From assembly GCA_965203375.1 (NCBI GenBank), contig OZ241886.1, positions 2,046,001-2,110,000 of the forward strand: a DNA stretch of 64,000 nucleotides, given 5' to 3'. A program made the position numbers and the translations under genes. The notes beneath the pieces are model-generated. The model searched no databases. It was not told where the DNA came from and saw nothing but the letters and a program-made list of their open reading frames with translations. How positions within the stretch are numbered: the stretch's first letter is position 1; each line of letters opens with the position of its first letter. Source of the stretch: CATQHS01 sp965203375. GTDB taxonomy: Bacteria; Actinomycetota; Acidimicrobiia; Acidimicrobiales; Aldehydirespiratoraceae. Shown here in pieces: positions 1 through 9,094 of this stretch.

Positions 1-3000
1 GATGGCAGAGTGAGTCTACCAGTAAGGGCCGATACTTCGTACGTAGGTGTGAGGAATTTTGCTAGGTGTCTGATCCGTCGGTCATTACTGCCAACCCATA
101 CTTCTAGTTGATGGTAATAGGTTTCTGGAGAGAGAATTAGACCGGCCGCGATCCAATGAGTTCTCTGAGTTACATTCATGCTGCTGCTTGAGAGCTTCTT
201 TTCAACTAATTGCTGAAACGGTTGCTTGTCGGCGTGCTGTAAAGCAGACCACAGCAAATAGTCTAAATCTTCAATCTGATTCAGTGAACAACGTACAGGA
301 AATGCCCGCAATAAAGGCAGGCACGCGTAGCGAGCCACCCCAGCGTAGTTCTGATTATGCATCAGATTATACGGTCCATTTATACTTTTTCTTCTGTGAT
401 GTAGATCAGATTTGACGCATTGAATGAAGACATCCGCCACTATCTCAGGCGAGGAAGCTGTTAGCGCAGAATGCCATTCCATGTCGTCGTCATAGATATT
501 GACTGGATGATAGTAATGATATAATGCTAGGGCTATTCGCTTCTGTTGTTGATCTAGTTTCTCTAACTGGATAAAACCAATTCTGTGCAGTTCGCAGATG
601 CCTGCCAAGTATGGGTAAGCTAACCATGATATCTGTGATTTTGAATGATATTCTAAAATAATATCTTCAACACTTGGAATATCTTCGCGCCACACTGTAT
701 CACAGAGACTAGATATCACTGTTTGAACGAGGGCCTCGTCCCCGTTGAAAAGCTCTCTAATTCTCTGCACTCCCGACATCTTCCGTTTAGCTAATCGTAC
801 CGTTTGGAGTAAGCCAAAATATCTTATGGCTATGAAATAAAGAAGTTTAGGGTGCGCCCTATTTTCTTGCAACTCTTCAATGTTTGATCGAACGTTAGAA
901 ATCCACTGCTCTCGTGGCGGGTCGAGTAGCGTCGGTAACAAGTTTTCTAGTGCCTTATGTCCATGGACCCGTTCTATCAAGACAGAATGCGACATACCTT
1001 CATCGTAGACCCTGTTGTGGTACGAGTAAACAGCATGACGAAGTAGATTTTCAGAAACTTTGGGATGTCTATCTGACAACTGGATTGCTCTATCTAGAGC
1101 CCACAGCCCGAAATCTGGTGGCATACAACTATCATACAGATGTTGCGAAATTACATGAATAAACGGATCTGGGTAGGTCTTCGTTAGGTGCCTAAACAGT
1201 CCTTCTAGAAACAAATCTTTTTGTATTTCAGGATAAGCTTCTAGCCAGGTGCGCACTGCTACGTCAGATTCATCACTTCCTTCTAATGCTGAAGAGTCTT
1301 CTCTGATATCTAGCCCTCTGATACTCAGCCAATTATAAAGTCGTTTAGTGCTCAGAGCGGTGCCTTGTGTAGGCAAAATTCGAGCTAAGAGATCTGTGGG
1401 AAGTCCCATTAAGTTTTTACTATCTAGGATACTTCTTATATCTGGTAATCTCAAATATAGTTGATCTAACAGCTCAATTATGTCATGGTTTTTGGATTTC
1501 TCCAGAAGATGAATCTTCCAAAATAGCCAGTTTTCTCCAAGTAATGGCGTGGGCACAATTTCGGTCAGATAGTTCCAAATTTCTGAAGGAGTTATGTGCT
1601 CTGGGTACAGAACACCTAGCAACGTTCCCAATAGCTCACCGTCCGGGTCAGAAATAGTACCATTGTTAATATTTTCTAAGAGTTTTAAGAGTTGATTGTC
1701 GTTGTCTTGGGCGCGCTCACTGCTTCCAGAGTTGTCGATGAAGGCCAGGAGTGCGCTGTGTGTGACTCGTGGCCACCAACTGTCGTCACGCACAATGTCG
1801 AGGATGATAGGCCAGAGGTTGGGCAGAGGGGTACCATATTGGATGATACCCAACAAGAAATCGATGACAATCTGGTGATCACGATCACGGCAGGTGTCAG
1901 TCAGGTGATCGTGCAGTCTTGCTTCCGTCTCAGGAGAGGCGAGGGCGGCAAAAGCCTCAGCGTGAGAGCTGATGTAGTCGACTTCGCAGTTTAGCGATTT
2001 GAGCAGTTGGTGTTTCTCTTCGGCAGTAAACTTTCGAATGTCGCCGTACAGGCCGACACCTATGGGGTCTCTATCAATTAGATCGTTCCGAACATCCTGG
2101 CAGTGGGCTGCCAGCCAGGCCGACAAGCCTCTGAACTCGGACACGACGGCACCGTCCTCGCCGATGATCAGTGAAACAACACGGCTGGCCGGGAGTCCGT
2201 CACGGATCAATTTAGCCAGATGGCGAGCGGCTAGGAACTCGGCGATGTGCCGGTGGATGGGTGTGAACGGGCCATTGCAGTCAGTGTCGGCTTGGAATAG
2301 CTTGGTGGACAACGCTTGATGCCAGAACGCAGGTGATTCATCGTCCCAGGTGCCTGGACACGGGTAGTCGTCTGCTCCGTCGAGGTCGAACGAGTACCCG
2401 GCAGTGCCGGAGATCAACTGGATGGCGCAGAGACGGCCAGCCGAATCAAGAATCTGGTCGAGGGTAGGCGATGATTGCCGCTCTGAAATCCTGTGCTCTC
2501 GATTGGAGTCGCGGGCTGAGTATCGACATGCCTTCTCGAAAGTTTCGAGGCGGCTTTCGGGCCAGACTCCCTCCTTGGCAACTACCTCGGTTAGCAATCC
2601 GAGATTTTGAGGGTTGAGGAGTAGCCCCTCTAAGTTGCGACTTCGTGCCTGTTCTTTGAAGTCATAGGCGTCGTTAATGTTTGAATTGACACCCAAGATG
2701 TGATCTATGTCCGCCTCAGTGAGCGGGTCGAGTCTTAGGACCATCACTTGTGAGTTGGGAGAAACGTCTTCCAAGTGCTTCTGGTCGTTCGCTCCGAGCC
2801 AGTCGGCCTCGCGACACGATATGCGCATGGGAGGTCTGCCTAGTCTGTCAAGTTTGCCGCGTATATCGTCAAGGGGCGAGCGAGCGTCAGCCTTTCCGGC
2901 ACGAATCTCGTCGAGTCCGTCTATGAAGATTGTTCGCCCTCGCCATTCTGGCCGGTGGCTGATATCAAGGGTAAGAAAATTTCGGGCCGATACTAGAACG

Positions 3001-3185
3001 GCCTCTTCTCCGAGTTCGTCGCACTCGGCTTGGAAGGCGGTGCTCTTGCCCGCTCCGGGATCGCCCAACAGCACATAGGCGGGCTCGGATCTGAAGTCGC
3101 TCAGGGGGCGCGAGATTCGATCCTGGCCACGAGCCTTCTGGTCGTCTGGCGAGATATTGGTGCAGGTCCGCGGCACCGGGTCCAT
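1..3185 (-). CDS. STAND/NACHT-type P-loop NTPase, partial (runs off left edge)
   Basis: About 1,061 codons are visible; checking the frame across the first 1.1 kb found no stop, so the gene continues past the window edge. The start chosen is ATG at 3185; an in-frame GTG at 3196 is also possible and would overlap the end of the upstream ATPase gene. Walker A (GDPGAGKST) lies at residues 41-49 and a Walker B of STAND/NACHT style (FIDGLDEI) near residues 87-94. After the NTPase domain comes a long helical region with HEAT/TPR-like spacing but no motif I can name. STAND NTPases are often defence sensors that oligomerise on a phage ligand; here only 40 residues precede the P-loop, so any effector domain must lie elsewhere or in a partner. 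Roughly the last 570 visible codons (below about 1700) are much more AT-rich than the N-terminal half. The family call is firm; the defence role is inferred from context. Confidence 0.75.
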   Translation of the reverse strand, partial: MDPVPRTCTNISPDDQKARGQDRISRPLSDFRSEPAYVLLGDPGAGKSTAFQAECDELGEEAVLVSARNFLTLDISHRPEWRGRTIFIDGLDEIRAGKADARSPLDDIRGKLDRLGRPPMRISCREADWLGANDQKHLEDVSPNSQVMVLRLDPLTEADIDHILGVNSNINDAYDFKEQARSRNLEGLLLNPQNLGLLTEVVAKEGVWPESRLETFEKACRYSARDSNREHRISERQSSPTLDQILDSAGRLCAIQLISGTAGYSFDLDGADDYPCPGTWDDESPAFWHQALSTKLFQADTDCNGPFTPIHRHIAEFLAARHLAKLIRDGLPASRVVSLIIGEDGAVVSEFRGLSAWLAAHCQDVRNDLIDRDPIGVGLYGDIRKFTAEEKHQLLKSLNCEVDYISSHAEAFAALASPETEARLHDHLTDTCRDRDHQIVIDFLLGIIQYGTPLPNLWPIILDIVRDDSWWPRVTHSALLAFIDNSGSSERAQDNDNQLLKLLENINNGTISDPDGELLGTLLGVLYPEHITPSEIWNYLTEIVPTPLLGENWLFWKIHLLEKSKNHDIIELLDQLYLRLPDIRSILDSKNLMGLPTDLLARILPTQGTALSTKRLYNWLSIRGLDIREDSSALEGSDESDVAVRTWLEAYPEIQKDLFLEGLFRHLTKTYPDPFIHVISQHLYDSCMPPDFGLWALDRAIQLSDRHPKVSENLLRHAVYSYHNRVYDEGMSHSVLIERVHGHKALENLLPTLLDPPREQWISNVRSNIEELQENRAHPKLLYFIAIRYFGLLQTVRLAKRKMSGVQRIRELFNGDEALVQTVISSLCDTVWREDIPSVEDIILEYHSKSQISWLAYPYLAGICELHRIGFIQLEKLDQQQKRIALALYHYYHPVNIYDDDMEWHSALTASSPEIVADVFIQCVKSDLHHRRKSINGPYNLMHNQNYAGVARYACLPLLRAFPVRCSLNQIEDLDYLLWSALQHADKQPFQQLVEKKLSSSSMNVTQRTHWIAAGLILSPETYYHQLEVWVGSNDRRIRHLAKFLTPTYEVSALTGRLTLP

Positions 3186-3190
3186 GGCGT

Positions 3191-4444
3191 TCACCGATCC
3201 TCAAGCCAATGGCCGGCAGGCTGGCTGAGGAACTCGTTGAGCGGCACTCCGCCCTCCCCGACGAGCAGGGTGCGAGCGGTTCGGAATCGTCTCTCGAACT
3301 CGGCCAAGCCGCTGATGCCGGAGGGCCGCGGCCCGCTCTTCACCTCGATGGCCACCAGCGTGGGGCCGCGCTGCAACACGAAGTCCACTTCAAGGGAGTT
3401 CTCCCGCCAGTAGTGGAGCTTGATGTCTGAAGTGGCGGAATTGAACAGGTGCGCTCCGACTGCGCTCTCCACCAGCCGACCCCAGAACGTGCGGTCCGCT
3501 TGGGCCTGGCTGAAGGAGTATCCCGACCCGGCGGTCATGAGCGCAGTGTTGAGGACGTTGAGCTTGGGGATCGACTCCCTGCGCCGGATGGGCTGGACGG
3601 CGTGTTTGGGCAGTCCGGTCAGCAGTCCCGCGCCGGTGAGCAGGCTGAGGTAGCGGGTCAGCGTGGTCGTGTTGCCCGCATCCTGAAGGTGCCCGATCAT
3701 CTTGGTGTATGAGAGGATCTGCCCCGAGTAGTTCGCCCCTACCTTGAACAGCCGCTTCAACAGCGCCGGCTTGTCCACCCGGGTCATCTCGAAGATGTCT
3801 CGCTCGATGTTGGGCTCGACCAGCGCATGGAGCACGTATTCACGCCAGCGGTCGGGGTCTCGGATGTACGCGGCCGCACCCGGATACCCGCCGAAGTAGA
3901 GGTACTCCGGCAGGCTCAGGCCGAACGCCGAGGACATCTCCGGGAACGACCAGTGGGCGACGCGGACGCTCTCGAAGCGGCCGGCCAGGGTCTCGCTCAG
4001 CCCCGATTGCACGAGCAGTGGCGCCGACCCCAGTATCACCACGTGCAAGGGGCGCTCGCTGGCCCGGTCGGCGTCCCAGAGCCCTTTGACGGCGCTCGAC
4101 CATCCGCCGATCTTCTGAATCTCGTCGAGCACCAGCACGAAGCCCCGGCCGCGCTGATCGGCTCGGTGCCGCGCCTCTTCCCAGTTCCTCGCCAGCCATT
4201 CGACGTTTCGCACTTGGGGCAGCAGCGGAGCGGCCTCGGCCGGTTCGCGGCCGTAGGGGGGAAGCAGCCCGGGCTGCTCGGGCTCGTCGACCGAAAGGTA
4301 GAGGCTGTCCTGTCCGGCCTGCTGGAGCGCCTGGCGCACGATGGTGGTCTTCCCGGTCTGCCGGGGGCCGAACACCGCGATTATCCTGCTAGGCGGCTCG
4401 GCCAGCCGACCGACGAGAGTGGCCACATGCGCTCTCTGGAACAT
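3191..4444 (-). CDS. AAA ATPase with DUF4143 domain
   Basis: Protein of 417 residues of the AAA_14 plus DUF4143 type. Walker A is GPRQTGKT (residues 26-33) and Walker B is VLVLDEIQKI near residue 105. The C-terminal DUF4143 part carries the EVDFVL...LVAIEVKSG pattern typical of a PD-(D/E)xK-like fold near residues 345-370. These proteins are widespread accessory ATPases of unknown substrate, often beside toxin-antitoxin and defence genes. ATG at 4444 is chosen because family members begin M-[FY]-x-R; GTG at 4450 is an alternative. The next gene leftward starts 6 bp from this stop or overlaps it, so the two probably form one transcript. A perfect 10-bp inverted repeat sits just upstream. Confidence 0.85.
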   Translation of the reverse strand: MFQRAHVATLVGRLAEPPSRIIAVFGPRQTGKTTIVRQALQQAGQDSLYLSVDEPEQPGLLPPYGREPAEAAPLLPQVRNVEWLARNWEEARHRADQRGRGFVLVLDEIQKIGGWSSAVKGLWDADRASERPLHVVILGSAPLLVQSGLSETLAGRFESVRVAHWSFPEMSSAFGLSLPEYLYFGGYPGAAAYIRDPDRWREYVLHALVEPNIERDIFEMTRVDKPALLKRLFKVGANYSGQILSYTKMIGHLQDAGNTTTLTRYLSLLTGAGLLTGLPKHAVQPIRRRESIPKLNVLNTALMTAGSGYSFSQAQADRTFWGRLVESAVGAHLFNSATSDIKLHYWRENSLEVDFVLQRGPTLVAIEVKSGPRPSGISGLAEFERRFRTARTLLVGEGGVPLNEFLSQPAGHWLEDR

Positions 4445-4464
4445 CCTCACAGCATGATTGTATA

Positions 4465-4488
4465 TTCTTGAGTAAAAATACTCAAGAA
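4465..4488. promoter_or_regulatory. Perfect inverted repeat, likely operator of the DUF4143 gene
   Basis: TTCTTGAGTA - AAAA - TACTCAAGAA is a perfect 10-bp inverted repeat with a 4-nt centre. On the minus strand a TATACA hexamer follows directly, about 10 bp before the GTG/ATG starts at 4450/4444, so the palindrome overlaps the probable -35 to spacer region. This placement suits a repressor site. The divergent DUF433 gene on the other side has a DNA-binding-like N-terminus and is a candidate regulator (inference). Confidence 0.5.
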
Positions 4489-4573
4489 CATAACCAACCG
4501 TCTGACCTGGCCGAATGCCTCACGGCAGCGGCGCAAGGCCAGGCGTCGGTCAATCCGGCTACCCTGACTCGGC

Positions 4574-5329
4574 ATGTCGTCGTTGCGCGAGGCAGAGGCT
4601 CCGGCCGGAGCGGCCGAGCAGGATGCCGGCAGAGCAGGCGCAGCGCCGGTGTCGATATTGGAGCGCCCCGTGTACAGCTTGGGCTACGCGGCCTTCCTGC
4701 TGGGTCTCCGCCAGGAGCGGATCTGGGAGTGGCTTGACGGGTGCGAACGCGGAGGCAGGCGCTGCCCGCCGCTGGTCCGGGCGTCGTCCACCGGCGAGCG
4801 AGATGTCACTTGGGGCGAGTTCGTTGAACTCGGCTACCTGCGGGAGCACCAGCGCAAGGGCGTGTCTCTTCAGAATCTCTGCCCGGTGATCGCCTCCCTG
4901 CGTGAGGAGCTTCAGGTTCTTCATCCTCTGGCAACCGCCGTGCCCTTTGTCGGGGGCAGAGAACTCGTGATGAAGCTGCAAGGCAAGCACAGCCTCCCGC
5001 AGCGGATGGCGATCGTTGCCTCCAACGGCCGTTCTCTGACCTTGGCGAAGGACACTGAGCGGTTCATCAGAAAGGTGGTTTTTGACCCTCCCGATATTGG
5101 CGACGCTGTTCGCTTTCACCCTGCTGGCGACACTTCCCCCGTGGTCATCGACCCCCTGAGGCGTTTCGGTGACCCGACCGTGGACGGAGTGGCCGTCGAG
5201 CGGCTGTGGGAGCTGCATGACGCTGGCGAGTCGGTGGCGGAGATCGCCGAGGCCTACGAAATGGCCGAGGACCGCATCCGAATCGCCATCTCCTACCACG
5301 AGCACCAAGTGGCTCTTGACTATTGGTAG
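4574..5329 (+). CDS. DUF433-family antitoxin (orphan)
   Basis: Protein of 251 residues. The N-terminal third has a MerR-like helix-turn-helix stretch (YSLGYAAFLLGLRQERIWEWL, about residues 33-53) and the C-terminus a DUF433 domain (SVAEIAEAYEMAEDRIRIAI, about 220-239). DUF433 proteins are antitoxins usually followed directly by a PIN-like toxin gene. Here the next ATG is 2 bp after the stop but opens only eight codons before TAG. The sequence then changes to AT-rich DNA, so the toxin seems to have been lost and replaced. The antitoxin is intact, and may now act only as a regulator. Confidence 0.75.
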   Translation: MSSLREAEAPAGAAEQDAGRAGAAPVSILERPVYSLGYAAFLLGLRQERIWEWLDGCERGGRRCPPLVRASSTGERDVTWGEFVELGYLREHQRKGVSLQNLCPVIASLREELQVLHPLATAVPFVGGRELVMKLQGKHSLPQRMAIVASNGRSLTLAKDTERFIRKVVFDPPDIGDAVRFHPAGDTSPVVIDPLRRFGDPTVDGVAVERLWELHDAGESVAEIAEAYEMAEDRIRIAISYHEHQVALDYW

Positions 5330-5330
5330 C

Positions 5331-5357
5331 ATGCGAGTCCGCGCACGCTCCCGTTAG
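5331..5357 (+). pseudogene. Eight-codon stub at the expected toxin position
   Basis: ATG at 5331 opens MRVRARSR then TAG. PIN-like toxins paired with DUF433 antitoxins commonly begin MRV..., so this looks like the first codons of a deleted toxin. The base composition changes abruptly just after it. Very short, so the assignment rests on position. Confidence 0.35.
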
Positions 5358-5396
5358 GGCAGTTCTTACTAGACGGATGAATTGTAGAAGAGGAAC

Positions 5397-5771
5397 ATGG
5401 GAGATCTAATTATTGCAATAGTGGCTGCGTGTATTGGGGCCGTAGCAACTATTATTGCAACCTGGATAAAAAAACGCCCTAGTCTAGATGAGCGCAATAA
5501 AGAATTCGATAGACAATTACAAGAGATATGCCCTCACTTGAAGCCGGTAAAATTACCTGATGGGGACTTTGGCTTTAGACCGACCTTTATATACATACCG
5601 ATGTCTCAGGGGGCGGTCTGCGCAGAGTGTGGTGGAGAATCTTTCAAAGCCCACTTGGAACAATATTATTCTGAACTAGCTGATAGGGGATTAAGTGATC
5701 AGGATTTGCAGTGTGTACTAGAGGCATGGGAGAAGATAGCTAAACTGAAAAAGAAACATAATCGCATTTAG
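5397..5771 (+). CDS. Small AT-rich membrane-anchored protein of unknown function
   Basis: Protein of 124 residues starting at an ATG 5 nt after GAGGA. Residues 3-24 form one hydrophobic segment (LIIAIVAACIGAVATIIATW) followed by a basic KKRP stop-transfer, so it is probably N-terminally anchored. The cytosolic part has four cysteines (one CAEC pair near residue 75) and a lysine-rich C-terminus. I do not recognise the family. Codon use is AT-rich, unlike the neighbours, which suggests recent transfer into the spot where the DUF433 partner toxin should be. Confidence 0.55.
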   Translation: MGDLIIAIVAACIGAVATIIATWIKKRPSLDERNKEFDRQLQEICPHLKPVKLPDGDFGFRPTFIYIPMSQGAVCAECGGESFKAHLEQYYSELADRGLSDQDLQCVLEAWEKIAKLKKKHNRI

Positions 5772-6126
5772 CAGCGATGGATAGTAGCTATTGGAGACAT
5801 TCGTGGCGGATACTCAGGTAACAATGGGAGTCAACTAGATGGCGAAAGCAATATAGTGGAAAGTATTACGACTTAGAGGATGCGCGAATTGTTCTCTGTG
5901 AGAGTTCATCTCATGGCGAAATTACACCGATTCGGGGTGGCCGTGGTGTGCTATCCGCGCACTCTCTTAATGCAGCTTTGATGTTTCTGACGATGGCTGA
6001 AGGTGCTGTGACCGCGTTCCAGTCGGTTTTGCTGGTGGCGGCTCGCTGTTGGTCTCAGTATTTGTCATCCGCGGTGTCGTCGCCGTAGTTGCCTCTGGTG
6101 GTCGTGGATACGCTAGGGTGCTGCCG
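5772..6126. other. Intergenic stretch without a supported gene
   Basis: 355 bp between the small membrane protein and the DUF1156 methylase. A frame without an early start codon stays open from 5822 to a TAG at 6086-6088 and gives protein-like composition (WRKQYSGKYYDLEDARIVL near its beginning), so it may be a fragment of a decayed gene. No terminator or clear promoter was recognised. The 26 codons before 6127 are open in the methylase frame but look spurious. Confidence 0.3.
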
Positions 6127-9066
6127 ATGACGGGAGTCTCGGCGGCAACGGCTTCGGGAGCGCGGGGGCGGCCGCGGGTGCTGATTGAGGAGTGGCTGCC
6201 TGTCAGGGAGTTGGGGATCGAGTCTGTGCGTGAGAGCGCTCCGATCCCGGGCCAGTTCCCGAAACTCAAGACTCTTCATGTCTGGTGGGCGCGTCGGCCG
6301 CTGGTGGCTTCGGCGGGGGCCATCCTGACCAGTCTTCTGCCCGCTTGGAGCCCAGAACTTGCCGAACGGTTCGCTGATGCCCCGGAATTGGCGAATGAGG
6401 CTGCCTATCGCCAGTGGGTGCTCACCATGTGCGGGATACTTGGAGACCCTATAGCGGCCAGTCAGCAGACTAAGGCAGCGATTGAACGAGGCGAACGGAT
6501 TCCCAATCCGTATACTTACAAGCCTGCTTTCAAGAATAACCCGAACATTGCGCACATCAGATTGCTTCAAGCGATTCTCGAAGATACTTGGGATAATGTT
6601 CCCACTCTTCTAGATCCCACCGCTGGTGGCGGATCAATTCCATTTGAGTCCGTCCGATACCGGATCCCCACCTACGCTAACGATCTCAATGGCATTGCGA
6701 CTGCCGTCTTGCGTGCTTCAGTCGAGAATCCCGTCAAACATGGGCAGAAATTGAGTGGTGACTTAGAATATTGGGGTGGCCTGCTTACCGATCGACTTAC
6801 GGATCGATTGGCAAGGTTCTTTCCGTCAGGTGATGGCGAACAGGTAGCTACATTCTTATTTTCACGGGTTATAAACTGTCCCGATACTGGGAAGTCTGTG
6901 CCGTTGGTTGGTGATTGGTCATTGCGGCGAGCGTTGCGAAGTAGACCGGCAGTGGCGGTCAGGTTGGTAACGCATACTTTCGGTGGGGAGGAGTTGGAAG
7001 AACCGGTCTATGAGATTGTGGAGGGCGACGAGATCGACTTTGATCCCAAGGCTGAAGCCACTTATGGGCGTGGTAGGGCTGTATCGCCTTGGACTGGTAG
7101 GACTATAACCGGTGACTACATTCGAGCCGAGGCCCGTGCCGGACGGATGGGAGACATGCTTTACGCGGTCGCGGTTCGCACTGCGGGAGGCCGCGTGTTC
7201 CGGGCACCGGCCTCCACTGACCTAGAGGCTCTGACCGCGGCCGAGGCCGAGCTGCAGCGACTCCTGCCGGAGTGGGAGGATAGCTACGACATACCAGATG
7301 AAGATATCCCTGATGGTTACAATACTCGCCAAATGCATAATTACGGTTCTCTGCGCTGGCGTGATATGTTCACTCCGAGGCAGTTACTCGTGCATGGCTG
7401 CTTCGTTGAGGCGTACAGAAAGCTGATTGATGAGATCCGTTCTGAGTTTGAAGATAGGGATCGGGCGGATGCCGTACTCGGGATGCTTGGCATGATGCAG
7501 GGTAAAGCTGTGAACTACAATTCTAAACAGTCCTCATGGGATATTGACCGTCAAAAAATACGCTCGACGTTTGATGTGCATGCATATCCGTTTAAAAGCA
7601 CATTCGCAGAGTTCGAGGGAGGCTTGGAGCTGTACCGCTGGTGTCTCAGGCAAACGGTCGACGCGCATGCAAGCCTCTCTGGACTCTTGACTCCTATCGG
7701 TTCTGAACAGCAATCTGCCTTCGCCCCAACTCTTGATGACTCGGACATCACGGTGACTCAGGCCAATGGCGGCAACTTGGCGCATATCGAGTCGAGGTCT
7801 ATTACCTGTGTTGTGATTGATCCACCGTACTTCGACAACGTGATGTACGCGGAGTTGTCGGACTTCTTCTATGTCTGGGAGAAGCGCACTCTCGGCCGAG
7901 TCTGGCCCGACCTGTTCGACGGCGAGTTGACCAACAAGCGCGATGAGGCGGTGGCCAACCCGGCCCGGTTCGCCTCGGCGGGCAAAGACAAGGCCAAGGT
8001 CGCCAACGACGACTATGAGGCCAAGATGGCGGCCATCTTCAACGAGTGCCACCGGGTGCTGCGCGACGACGGGGTGCTCACGGTGATGTTCACCCACAAG
8101 AGCGCCGGGGCCTGGGACGGGCTCGGGTCGGCGCTGCTGCAGGCCGGGTTCACCATCGAGACCTCCTGGCCGGTCAACACCGAGTCCACCGCGTCATTGC
8201 ATCAGGCGCGGCAGAACTCGGCCGCGTCCACCATCTTCTTGGCCTGCCGCAAACGGCCGCCCCGCCAGACCGGCGGCCGGGTCTACCTGTCGGGGATCGA
8301 GGCGGAGGTGCGGGCCGCCTCCGCCGAGGCTCTGCGGCGCTCGGCCGAGCAGGGGCTCACCGGCGTCGATCTGTTGTTGTCCACCTACGGGCCGGCGCTG
8401 TCGGTGCTGTCGCAGGCCTGGCCGGTCCACTCAACCGAGACCACCGCCGACGGCACCTCCCGGCTGCTCTACCCAGAAGAGGCGCTCGATGTGGCCCGGG
8501 ACGAGGTGGTCCGGCTGATGACCAACCGGCTGGTCGGGCGGGAGGTGAGCTTTGACCCCTACACCGACTTCGTGCTCATCGCCTGGTCGGTATTCAGGGC
8601 CCGCACCTTCCCCTTCGACGACGCCCGCCGCCTCGCCCTGGCCACCGGCGGGCTCGACATCGACGACCTCAAGGCGGCCAAGCTCCTCACCGCCAAATCC
8701 GGCAACGTCACCCTCGCCGAGCCCACCGGGCGGCTCGCCCGCGGCGACGGGCCCGGCGTCCAACGCGACCGGCGCCACTTCGAGCGGCTCATCGACGCCG
8801 CCCACACCATGTGCTACATCGTCCACCACGACGGCACCGCCGCCGCCCGGCATTGGGCCGACGAACGCGGCCTCGCCGCCGACGACACCTTCATCGCCTG
8901 CCTGCAGGGCTTGGTGAACGCCATCCCCAGAACCCGCAAGGACGGCAAGTTCAACGTCGCCGAAGCCGCCCTGCTCGACCGGATCGCCGCAACCTGCTAC
9001 CCCGATCTCATTGAGGCTCCCGAAGATCCCGTCCAGTACGAGGACCAAAGGCTGGACCTGCAGTAG
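6127..9066 (+). CDS. DUF1156 DNA adenine methyltransferase (COG1743 type)
   Basis: Protein of 979 residues with the DUF1156 signature at its N-terminus (RVLIEEWLPVRELGIESV, then KTLHVWWARRPL). The methylase motifs are LLDPTAGGGSIPFE near residue 162 (SAM-binding motif I) and VIDPPYFDNV near residue 563 (catalytic DPPY). ATG 6127 is chosen because the conserved region starts 17 residues later; a GTG at 6049 would add a low-complexity leader. COG1743 enzymes typically sit with a DUF499 ATPase and a PLD/SNF2 helicase in predicted antiphage modification clusters. Here the helicase is present 1.5 kb downstream and no DUF499 gene is in the window. The coding sequence is moderately AT-rich up to about 7.85 kb and strongly GC-rich afterwards, as if two alleles had recombined. 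Confidence 0.85.
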   Translation: MTGVSAATASGARGRPRVLIEEWLPVRELGIESVRESAPIPGQFPKLKTLHVWWARRPLVASAGAILTSLLPAWSPELAERFADAPELANEAAYRQWVLTMCGILGDPIAASQQTKAAIERGERIPNPYTYKPAFKNNPNIAHIRLLQAILEDTWDNVPTLLDPTAGGGSIPFESVRYRIPTYANDLNGIATAVLRASVENPVKHGQKLSGDLEYWGGLLTDRLTDRLARFFPSGDGEQVATFLFSRVINCPDTGKSVPLVGDWSLRRALRSRPAVAVRLVTHTFGGEELEEPVYEIVEGDEIDFDPKAEATYGRGRAVSPWTGRTITGDYIRAEARAGRMGDMLYAVAVRTAGGRVFRAPASTDLEALTAAEAELQRLLPEWEDSYDIPDEDIPDGYNTRQMHNYGSLRWRDMFTPRQLLVHGCFVEAYRKLIDEIRSEFEDRDRADAVLGMLGMMQGKAVNYNSKQSSWDIDRQKIRSTFDVHAYPFKSTFAEFEGGLELYRWCLRQTVDAHASLSGLLTPIGSEQQSAFAPTLDDSDITVTQANGGNLAHIESRSITCVVIDPPYFDNVMYAELSDFFYVWEKRTLGRVWPDLFDGELTNKRDEAVANPARFASAGKDKAKVANDDYEAKMAAIFNECHRVLRDDGVLTVMFTHKSAGAWDGLGSALLQAGFTIETSWPVNTESTASLHQARQNSAASTIFLACRKRPPRQTGGRVYLSGIEAEVRAASAEALRRSAEQGLTGVDLLLSTYGPALSVLSQAWPVHSTETTADGTSRLLYPEEALDVARDEVVRLMTNRLVGREVSFDPYTDFVLIAWSVFRARTFPFDDARRLALATGGLDIDDLKAAKLLTAKSGNVTLAEPTGRLARGDGPGVQRDRRHFERLIDAAHTMCYIVHHDGTAAARHWADERGLAADDTFIACLQGLVNAIPRTRKDGKFNVAEAALLDRIAATCYPDLIEAPEDPVQYEDQRLDLQ

Positions 9067-9075
9067 GAGCAGCGG

Positions 9076-9092
9076 CCTCCCCGCCGGGGAGG
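9076..9092. terminator. Short hairpin between convergent genes
   Basis: CCTCCCC-GCC-GGGGAGG forms a 7-bp GC stem with a 3-nt loop between the methylase stop (9066) and the stop of the convergent coiled-coil gene (9095). It has no clear U-tract on either side. A near copy with a weakened stem occurs at about 10337-10354 inside the duplicated fragment. Confidence 0.45.
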
Positions 9093-9094
9093 GG

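Noticed and set aside
1692..1994. Small plus-strand frame within the NTPase gene
   Set aside because: Antisense to a continuous, motif-bearing minus-strand frame; no ribosome-binding site.
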